In this document: positions 14,512-19,898 of the stretch, one piece after another
Numbering within the stretch: the stretch's first letter is position 1
Layout of the letters: each line of letters opens with the position of its first letter
Origin: an uncultured Muribaculaceae bacterium
GTDB lineage: Bacteria; Bacteroidota; Bacteroidia; Bacteroidales; Muribaculaceae
Length of the DNA stretch: 19,898 nt
Reading direction: 5' to 3'
Assembly: GCA_902494515.1 (NCBI GenBank)
Contig: CABUTS010000053.1
Span: forward strand, 1-19,898
Translations under genes and position numbers: made by a program
The notes under the pieces: generated by a model
The model's database searches: none
What the model was told of the DNA's origin: nothing
What the model saw: the letters and a program-made list of their open reading frames with translations, nothing else

Positions 14512-15768
14512 TTACTTGGAATTTATCGCGTTCACCGGATTCATGCGCGAAGCCTGCCAGGCGGGCACGGAGGCGCTGATGATGTTGAGAATGAAGCATG
14601 CTCCGAAGGCAAAGATGAGGATGTGCCAGTCGAGCAGCAGCGACAGGGCCGGACGGATGGTCTCGCCGTTGGAATTGGTGTAGAGTCCATCGTAGAATTC
14701 AGCGAACAACAGACTTGTTATGAAGCCTATGATACCGCCGATAACGGTCACAATCAGGTTCTCGGCAATGATGTCGCGGATGATGCGGTTGCGGGTGCAG
14801 CCGAAGGCGCGGCGGACTCCGAGTTCATTGACGCGGCGGCGCAGACGGCTGTGGAGCATGCTGCTGAGATTGATGGCCGGGACGATGAGCAGCACGGCGT
14901 AGAGCAATAGTCGCAGGTTGCGGCTCGAATCGGGATCGGGAGCAGCGTTACTCCATATTTGACCCGTTGCGATGGTTTCCTGGTCGAATGGTGCCTCATG
15001 GTAGTCGGTTTTTTTGCCATCGGTTTTTAGCTCAGTGTCCATCTGGGCATACCGTCCTTTCACCTGGTCGCGGATGCTCTCGAAATCGACGCCATCCTTA
15101 ACCAACATCGCCGTCATTATGGAGCCGAAATATGTCTGCCATCCGGGGGTATGTTCAATAGGGACGAACACCTGACCATAAGCCTGCGAGGCGAGCTTGG
15201 AGGCGTCTGAGACAACCCCGACGACCTCATAGTCGTTGAAGTTCAGTTCGAAATGCTGTCCGATAGGGTTGTCGCCTCCGAAAAGCTGGCGGCCCAGTGA
15301 CTCGGTGATGACGGCCACACGGCGTTCGGCGGCAACCTCCTCGGCGTTGAAATAACGTCCCGCGATGAGGTCGTAATCAAAGACTTCCCAGAAACCTTCA
15401 TCAACCCGGCGCATATCGGCGGTGAGCTGCTCGCCGGTGGTTCCGACTGCGTCGACTGCATTGTATCTGTCAGTCATATAAGAAATTTTTTCAACCCCCT
15501 CGAGGTCTCCGTAAAGCTTTTTGGCAGTGTCGTAACTCATTGAGCCGGAGGAGTCCCCGCTCTTGTCTAAGTTTGCTATGTTGATGTATTTGCCGTAGAG
15601 CATCCGGTCGCGGTGGGATTCGGGTTTGAAGGATATGAGAGAGATCTGCTGCATCATGACGATGGTCATGATCAGGAATATCGACAGCGCGGTGCCTATC
15701 ACCGTGACCCAGCCGATGACCGGCTGAGTGCGCATGTCGTATATGATTTGTCGGATTGTAGTGTTCAT
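14512..15768 (-). CDS. FtsX/MacB-type ABC permease (type B, first copy)
   Basis: A 418-residue permease. Segment 1 is at about 19-41 (GWVTVIGTALSIFLIMTIVM), then a MacB_PCD-like periplasmic domain (45-295) with FWEVFDYDLIAGRYFNAEEV and VAVITESLGRQLFGGDNPIG, then three C-terminal membrane segments. The coupling region RRRVNELGVRRAFGCTRNRI and the end PAWQASRMNPVNAINSK match the type B paralogue at 11966-13219. MacB-type permeases transmit ATPase strokes mechanically to push periplasmic substrate into a TolC channel; drug, peptide, heme or lipid cargo cannot be told apart here. A 91-base gap with palindromic repeat copy 2 separates it from the ATPase gene. Confidence 0.88.
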   Translation of the reverse strand: MNTTIRQIIYDMRTQPVIGWVTVIGTALSIFLIMTIVMMQQISLISFKPESHRDRMLYGKYINIANLDKSGDSSGSMSYDTAKKLYGDLEGVEKISYMTDRYNAVDAVGTTGEQLTADMRRVDEGFWEVFDYDLIAGRYFNAEEVAAERRVAVITESLGRQLFGGDNPIGQHFELNFNDYEVVGVVSDASKLASQAYGQVFVPIEHTPGWQTYFGSIMTAMLVKDGVDFESIRDQVKGRYAQMDTELKTDGKKTDYHEAPFDQETIATGQIWSNAAPDPDSSRNLRLLLYAVLLIVPAINLSSMLHSRLRRRVNELGVRRAFGCTRNRIIRDIIAENLIVTVIGGIIGFITSLLFAEFYDGLYTNSNGETIRPALSLLLDWHILIFAFGACFILNIISASVPAWQASRMNPVNAINSK

Positions 15769-15796
15769 AAAAATGAAGCTAATAATGAATAGTGAC

Positions 15797-15824
15797 GTAG
15801 GGACGTGCCTTTGGCACGTGGACT
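15797..15824. repeat. Palindromic repeat copy 2
   Basis: The 28 bases are identical to 13244-13271, with the ACGTGCC/GGCACGT stem, in the 91-base gap between the ATPase and first permease genes. Confidence 0.8.
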
Positions 15825-15859
15825 CCGCGATATAAATGCGCGGCCAGAATGGCTTCTTT

Positions 15860-16534
15860 TTATGATATAATCCTTCCGTCGAAAAAGCGGACTACGCGGT
15901 GAGTCATCTGTGCCTGGGCCTCGTTGTGGGTAACCATCACGATTGTGATTCCGTCCTCCTCGTTGAGCGATTTCAGCAGGGCCATAACCTCGGCGCCCAT
16001 CTTGGAGTCGAGGTTACCGGTAGGTTCGTCGGCGAGGACGATCGAGGGGCGTCCGACGATTGCGCGGGCGATTGCGACGCGCTGGCATTGTCCGCCGGAG
16101 AGCTCGGCGGGGAAATGGTTCTTACGGTGCGACATCCCGAGGCGTTCGAGCACTTCGTCGACGCGGAGTCGGCGCTCCGAGGCGCTGAGGTCTTTGCGGT
16201 AGGTCAGCGGAAGCTCCACGTTGGCGGCGACGTTCAGCGACGATATCAGGTGGAAGCTCTGGAAGATGAAGCCGAGGTTGGCGTTGCGGAAATGCGACAT
16301 GGCGTTGTCGTTCAGTAGGCTGCAGTCGGTGTCGAGCAGTCTGACGGTGCCGGCGGTCGGTTTGTCGAGCAGGCCGATGATGTTGAGCAGGGTTGATTTG
16401 CCGCAGCCCGAGGGGCCCATGACGCTGAGGAATTCACCTTTGTCGACATTGAGGTTGACGTTTTCGAGAGCTGTGGTTTCGATTTCCTTGGTGCGGTAAA
16501 CCTTGCTGATACCGCTGAGTTCAATGATTGCCAT
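15860..16534 (-). CDS. ABC transporter ATPase, MacB/LolD type
   Basis: A 224-residue ATPase. It shows Walker A GPSGCGKST (40-48), Q-loop FQSFHLI (91-97), signature LSGGQ (145-149), Walker B IVLADEPTGNLDS (165-177) with catalytic Glu170, and H-loop His203. FIFQSFHLI and EPTGNLDS are typical of the MacB/LolD/FtsE family that powers FtsX-type permeases. It is the only ATPase in the locus, so it must serve all four permeases, presumably as a homodimer under heterodimeric permease pairs. ATG 16534 was chosen: the longer frame to 16567 begins with GTG inside a palindromic repeat. The signature shows GGQCQR where GGQQQR is common, a conservative change. Confidence 0.95.
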   Translation of the reverse strand: MAIIELSGISKVYRTKEIETTALENVNLNVDKGEFLSVMGPSGCGKSTLLNIIGLLDKPTAGTVRLLDTDCSLLNDNAMSHFRNANLGFIFQSFHLISSLNVAANVELPLTYRKDLSASERRLRVDEVLERLGMSHRKNHFPAELSGGQCQRVAIARAIVGRPSIVLADEPTGNLDSKMGAEVMALLKSLNEEDGITIVMVTHNEAQAQMTHRVVRFFDGRIIS

Positions 16535-16562
16535 ATTTTGTGTTGATTTAGATTCGAGGGAT

Positions 16563-16584
16563 TCCACGTGCCAAAGGCACGTCC
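16563..16584. repeat. Palindromic repeat copy 3 (inverted)
   Basis: The 22-base core TCCACGTGCCAAAGGCACGT plus CC is the inverse of the core in copies 1 and 2. It lies in the 68-base gap between the adaptor and ATPase genes. Confidence 0.75.
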
Positions 16585-16602
16585 GTATGTTTTTGTACTT
16601 AA

Positions 16603-17853
16603 TTATTTGATTGTCAGTTTGCTGTTTTTGTCGAAATGCTCCATATCCATGGTCACTACCTTCTCGCCGGGGTTCAGGCCGGCGATGACCTCCACAAAGT
16701 TGCTGTTGCTGTCGCCGAGGGTCACCTCGCGGCGGCGGAGGGTGTTTTCATCCTCCTGAACGAACAGGCTGTATTTCCCCGGGCCTTTGTAATAGGTGCC
16801 GGCGGGGATGCGGAGCACCCGCTCCTTGAAGCCGTAGGCGACATCGACCTGCACCCTGACGCCGGGGCGCAGGCGCTTGTTCGAGGCGTCGCTGAGGCTG
16901 ACGGTGAAGGGCACGGCGCCGGAGGTTGACTGCGGTTCGATGTTCACCACTGACCCTTCGAGCTCGATGTTGCCGAGACGCACGGTGGCGGCGGCTCCCG
17001 CCTGCACCTTGTAGCTGCTCCCCTCGGGGACGTCGGCGAGCACCTTGAAGCTGGAGAGGTCGCCGAGCACCGCAACCTTCTCGCCGTTGGCTACGGTGGA
17101 ACCGATGCTGTTGACGATGAAGGTCAGGACGCCGTCGCGCGGCGCGGGGATGCGCCCCTGGCTGAGGGTCTGCTCCATAAGCGAAAGGTCGCGGGCGCTG
17201 TTGCCAACCTCGAGGCTCAGGGAGGTTTCGAGCGCGGCGAGGCGCTGGCGTTCGTTGACGAGCTTTTTCCGGAGTCCTTCGAGCTGCAGGCGCCCGGTGG
17301 CAAGGGCGGTTTCAGCTTCGCGGACCCTGTCGCCGGTGCCGGAGCCGAGGCTGTCGAGGCGGCGCTCGTTGTTCACCTCGATAACTAAGCGGTTGACCTC
17401 CATTTCCTTGATCTGGCATTGCATTTCGAGGTCGGCAAGGGTGCTGCGGTTGGCGAGACGCTGCTGGTCGAGGCTCTTGTTCTTGATCTGGTAATTGTCG
17501 CGGAGATTCTGCACCTGCGCCTCGGCTTCGCGGAGGTCCAGGCGCAGAAGCGTCGCCCCGGCTTTCACCGTGTCGCCCGGCCGGGCATAAACTTCGAGGA
17601 TTCGGCTTGACACCGGGGAGATGATGATCTCCTCGAAGGCCGGAACCACGCGTCCCGAGGCCGAAACGGAGGTTTCCAGCGGGCCATACTCAGCCTCGCC
17701 GAGGCGCAGCTCGCTTCGCTTCACTGACCTTCCGCTGATGAGTGACATCAGCGCAATGATTGCGCCGATCACCGCGGCGGCGATGAGGCCCCCTTTGAGC
17801 AGGCGCTTGTTCCTTTCTTTTCTTATTTCTGCAATATCTATTTTTCGGTCCAT
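16603..17853 (-). CDS. HlyD/MacA-like periplasmic adaptor (membrane fusion protein)
   Basis: A 416-residue adaptor. A membrane anchor lies at about 20-40 (KGGLIAAAVIGAIIALMSLI). The barrel-sandwich (lipoyl-like) half begins at ETSVSASGRVVPAFEEIIIS and continues through PGDTVKAGATLLRLD. Coiled-coil helices span about 110-215. The second lipoyl half is IPAPRDGVLTFIVNSIGSTV, followed by beta-barrel and membrane-proximal domains that include RPGVRVQVDVAYG and LNPGEKVVTM. It links the permeases to the TolC-like channel. ATG 17853 is used rather than TTG 17877. It is the first gene of the efflux operon, with a promoter candidate at 17875-17905 and a perfect dyad at 17941-17958. Confidence 0.92.
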   Translation of the reverse strand: MDRKIDIAEIRKERNKRLLKGGLIAAAVIGAIIALMSLISGRSVKRSELRLGEAEYGPLETSVSASGRVVPAFEEIIISPVSSRILEVYARPGDTVKAGATLLRLDLREAEAQVQNLRDNYQIKNKSLDQQRLANRSTLADLEMQCQIKEMEVNRLVIEVNNERRLDSLGSGTGDRVREAETALATGRLQLEGLRKKLVNERQRLAALETSLSLEVGNSARDLSLMEQTLSQGRIPAPRDGVLTFIVNSIGSTVANGEKVAVLGDLSSFKVLADVPEGSSYKVQAGAAATVRLGNIELEGSVVNIEPQSTSGAVPFTVSLSDASNKRLRPGVRVQVDVAYGFKERVLRIPAGTYYKGPGKYSLFVQEDENTLRRREVTLGDSNSNFVEVIAGLNPGEKVVTMDMEHFDKNSKLTIK

Positions 17854-17874
17854 AATATGCCGTTTTTTTTGCTG

Positions 17875-17905
17875 CAAAATAAATAAATTTTTCGGCCTAT
17901 GTCAA
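17875..17905 (-). promoter_or_regulatory. Promoter candidate for the efflux operon
   Basis: On the minus strand TTG (17905-17903) is followed after 20 bases by TTATTTTG (17882-17875), which matches TAnnTTTG at all but one position. It sits 21 bases before ATG 17853. Spacing fits Bacteroidetes -33/-7 promoters; the imperfect -7 suggests dependence on an activator. Confidence 0.45.
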
Positions 17906-17940
17906 GCCCCCTTGAAAATCAGGGAGTTAACTTCGCTGTG

Positions 17941-17958
17941 GTGTCCGATTTCGGACAC
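17941..17958. promoter_or_regulatory. Perfect dyad, candidate response-regulator operator
   Basis: GTGTCCGATTTCGGACAC is an 8-bp perfect inverted repeat around a 2-base centre. It lies 36 bases upstream of the -33 element of the efflux operon, a normal activator position. The regulator encoded at 8649-9194 ends in a Fis-type HTH, which binds dyads of this size as a dimer; the pairing is inference. Confidence 0.5.
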
Positions 17959-17960
17959 TC

Positions 17961-17976
17961 GGGGCCTCACGGCCCC
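17961..17976. repeat. GC-rich palindrome GGGGCC-TCAC-GGCCCC
   Basis: A 6-bp GC stem with a TCAC loop directly follows the dyad. It resembles a REP-type intergenic palindrome or a small insulator hairpin between the two divergent units. No second copy was seen in the window. Confidence 0.45.
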
Positions 17977-18024
17977 TACACACGACCAAAACCAGCGGCA
18001 GAAACCGCCCCAACTTTTTTCCCC

Positions 18025-18121
18025 AACTATTTTTGTAGTTAAAAAGGGTTAAATATTGGCGCGGGGTGTTGCAACTACAAAAATAGTTGTTAACTTTGCG
18101 GTGTGAACTACAAAAGTAGTT
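18025..18121 (+). promoter_or_regulatory. blaI-M56 promoter with three BlaI-type operators
   Basis: Three 16-bp palindromes occur at 18025-18040, 18073-18088 and 18106-18121. The first two are the same sequence (AACTACAAAAATAGTT) in opposite orientations; the third is AACTACAAAAGTAGTT. TTG at 18069-18071 and TAACTTTG at 18091-18098 are exactly 19 bases apart and form a full -33/-7 promoter. The second operator fills the spacer and the third covers the start region, a layout expected for repression by the BlaI-family protein encoded at 18210. Confidence 0.75.
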
Positions 18122-18209
18122 ACGCAGGATTCAACCGGGTTTGATCGGATTCAATTGAAAAATCCTGTTTTCATCGCTGAATATTATAATATCGCTAAAT
18201 TATATAATT

Positions 18210-18608
18210 ATGAATAAAACTGCAAAAGATCAGCTGACTCCAAAGGAGGAGGAGGTGATGCAGCTCCTTTGGGCATACGGCCCGATTCTGATCAGCAGGC
18301 TCGTGGAGCTTTATCCCGACCCCAAACCCCATTTCAACACCGTGTCGACCGTGGTGCGCCGTCTCGAGGCAAAGGGCTTTGTGGGTCACAAGGATATCGG
18401 CGGTTCATTCCAGTATTTCGCCACCGTGGAGAAGGAATATTTCCGTAACCGGCGCTTCGGCAACTTCATCAAGAACTACTTCGGCGGCAGCTATTATGGC
18501 GCGGTCTCCGCCCTTGTCGCCGAAGATAAAATTTCGGCCGATGAGCTGAAGGAACTCCTCGAACTGGTCGAAAACAAAGGTAAATCCGCGCAGGCGAAGC
18601 AGCATTAA
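18210..18608 (+). CDS. BlaI/MecI/CopY-family transcriptional repressor
   Basis: A 132-residue winged-helix repressor. LTPKEEEVMQLLWAYGPILI (9-28) and HFNTVSTVVRRLEAKGFVGH (41-60) form the DNA-binding domain, with the family's conserved TVSTVVRRLEAKG recognition helix. GGSFQYFATVEKEYFR is the wing and linker. Residues of about 75-120 form the dimerisation helices, with ISADELKELLELVE at the end. Family members bind as dimers to TACA/TGTA-type dyads and are inactivated when a cognate M56 protease is activated. The window shows both expected partners: three matching palindromes upstream and the M56 gene 52 bases downstream. The lack of a beta-lactamase gene means the regulated function is not known. 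Confidence 0.92.
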   Translation: MNKTAKDQLTPKEEEVMQLLWAYGPILISRLVELYPDPKPHFNTVSTVVRRLEAKGFVGHKDIGGSFQYFATVEKEYFRNRRFGNFIKNYFGGSYYGAVSALVAEDKISADELKELLELVENKGKSAQAKQH

Positions 18609-18660
18609 ACTGCATTGCAATCCATCCAACTAATTCAAATCCATTCAATCGCAGATAGTT

Positions 18661-19898
18661 ATGGGCGAATTTCTCTCTTATCTGATAATCAGCGGACTGT
18701 TCATGCTGGTGCTCTATCTCACCTACCGGCTCTTCCTGGCCCGCGACAACCAGCACGGTTTCAACCGCGGTGTGCTGCTCGGAATCTACTTTGTGTCGTT
18801 CCTGACACTGCCCGCGATTACGGTGTGTCAGAAGCTGACGGCCGAAAGTATCCATCAGGAGCCTCGCGGCGTGTACTTCTTTGCTAACCCCGTTGAAGTT
18901 GAAATGGTGGATGTCTCGAAGCCGATCTGGGGCACAATCCTTATCTGGCTCTTCATCGCCGGGGCGGCTGTTGTGCTCGCGCGCACCCTGCTGACATGGT
19001 TGCGGCTGATTATGGTCATCCGCTCCGGCGAGAAGGTCGGCAGGGAGGGTTACACCCTTGTAGTGACTGACGATGAGCGGTTTGCGCCCTTCAGCTGGAT
19101 GCATTATGTGGTCATCAGCCGCAAGGATTTCGACAACAACTATAACGCAATCGCCACCCACGAGCTCAAGCATATCGCCGCCCATCACTGGCGCGACCTC
19201 CTTCTGGCCCAGATTGTCTGCATCATAAACTGGTTCAACCCCGCGGCGTGGCTGATGCGCGACGAGCTGATGCTTGTACATGAATATCAGGCAGATATGG
19301 CCGTGATCGAGCATGGCAACGACCCCCGCGAATACCAGATGTTACTGATAAAAAAAGCTGTTGGCGCCAGATTCCCGTCCTTAGCCAACAGCCTGAATCA
19401 TAGTAAACTAAAAAAACGTATCACCATGATGTACAAAGAGAAAAGTGGTGCCGGGCGTAAACTGAAAGCCCTGGCGCTCGTGCCGATGCTCGCTTTGGCT
19501 GTCGGCCTGTCATCCGTGCCCGCCATCGACGCAGCCGTGTCTACAATCAGTGACAGCGGAATGTCGATCCTCCGAAGCGGCGAGGACAACTCCGGCGTAA
19601 TCGACGCCGTTATCGAACACGCAGTTACCGAAGCCGAACCCTCCGATGCGACAAGCCCGGCCGACGCTGTCAGCCCGGCCGACGAGGCGGACCCCGACGT
19701 GGTCGTGGATTCCGGCGCGGTAACCGCCGACAAAGATAGCAAATCTTCGGCAACCGACAAAGAGAAAGCTCTGGAATTTCAGGGCAACCGCATCAAAATA
19801 TTACCCTTACGGTTGCTGAATATGCCTATCGCGACTCCGACGATTGTTCGTCTAAAGCCGGCGTACAGCTTCGAAATATCTGAAATCATAGTCAAAAT
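18661..19898 (+). CDS. M56 (BlaR1/MecR1-like) membrane metallopeptidase, cut by window end
   Basis: The 412 residues visible start at ATG 18661; the frame is open to the window end. Membrane segments lie at about 5-24, 37-56 and 88-118. Zinc-binding HELKH is at 167-171 (His167, Glu168, His171) with the third ligand region VHEYQAD at 206-212 (Glu208). This is the M56 signature. LVPMLALAVGL at about 273-283 is a further membrane segment. After it comes a low-complexity tail rich in Ala, Asp and Ser with a near repeat SPADAVSPADEADPD, then a sequence that returns to a folded look near the end. No penicillin-binding sensor domain is seen in the visible part. It presumably cleaves or triggers loss of the upstream repressor. 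The stop codon and C-terminal domain are outside the window. Confidence 0.9.
   Translation, partial: MGEFLSYLIISGLFMLVLYLTYRLFLARDNQHGFNRGVLLGIYFVSFLTLPAITVCQKLTAESIHQEPRGVYFFANPVEVEMVDVSKPIWGTILIWLFIAGAAVVLARTLLTWLRLIMVIRSGEKVGREGYTLVVTDDERFAPFSWMHYVVISRKDFDNNYNAIATHELKHIAAHHWRDLLLAQIVCIINWFNPAAWLMRDELMLVHEYQADMAVIEHGNDPREYQMLLIKKAVGARFPSLANSLNHSKLKKRITMMYKEKSGAGRKLKALALVPMLALAVGLSSVPAIDAAVSTISDSGMSILRSGEDNSGVIDAVIEHAVTEAEPSDATSPADAVSPADEADPDVVVDSGAVTADKDSKSSATDKEKALEFQGNRIKILPLRLLNMPIATPTIVRLKPAYSFEISEIIVK

Noticed and set aside
16535..16567. GTG start extending the ATPase by 11 residues
   Set aside because: The extension begins inside a palindromic repeat and adds residues not seen in the family.
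17854..17940. Sigma-54 promoter for the efflux operon
   Set aside because: No GG-N10-GC pair was found; the regulator also lacks the AAA+ domain needed for sigma-54.
18469..19314. 281-codon open frame on the - strand
   Set aside because: It is antisense to the BlaI-type and M56 genes, which carry clear motifs; the translation has no family resemblance.

Overview
The window looks like a Bacteroidales chromosome, plausibly Muribaculaceae or a relative. Promoters carry the Bacteroidetes -7 box TAnnTTTG (clear copies at 5222-5229, 5725-5732, 5745-5752, 9199-9206 and 18091-18098). The gene families also fit: a caspase/CHAT/sigma cluster, paired half-size FtsX permeases, a BlaI plus M56 pair and a secreted GH51. 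The family-level placement is inference.

Region 1 (1-3388, + strand) is a damaged proteolysis and sigma-factor locus. A CHAT-domain protease remnant runs directly into a sigma-70-like factor that lacks its N-terminus. Next come a single-pass anti-sigma-like protein and a secreted C14 caspase-like protease, joined by short overlaps. The CHAT 3' half and the sigma 5' end are missing at the same point (about 1256-1275), so one internal deletion is the simplest explanation. A strong hairpin follows the caspase gene.

Region 2 (3555-5232, - strand) is a secreted GH51 alpha-L-arabinofuranosidase with its own promoter. It has a 34-bp tandem duplication in its leader and a duplicated copy of its 3' tail. 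Region 3 (5375-5646) is a gene-free, nested inverted-repeat element of about 270 bp. Region 4 (5718-7356, + strand) is a complete HipB/HipA toxin-antitoxin pair. An array of ATATTTG motifs overlies its promoter.

Region 5 (7374-17853, - strand) is a large efflux locus. In transcription order it encodes a HlyD/MacA-like adaptor, one MacB/LolD-type ATPase, four FtsX/MacB-type permeases that form two tandem copies of a two-gene module, a TolC-like outer membrane protein, a REC plus Fis-HTH response regulator and a histidine kinase. Three copies of a palindromic repeat sit in its intergenic gaps. An 18-bp perfect dyad upstream of the adaptor gene is a candidate response-regulator site.

Region 6 (18025-19898, + strand) is a BlaI/MecI-family repressor and an M56 (BlaR1-like) membrane metallopeptidase that runs off the window. 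Three 16-bp palindromes flank and fill the promoter. One lies exactly between the -33 and -7 boxes, which suggests direct autorepression relieved by the M56 protease. No tRNA, rRNA, CRISPR array or transposase was seen.
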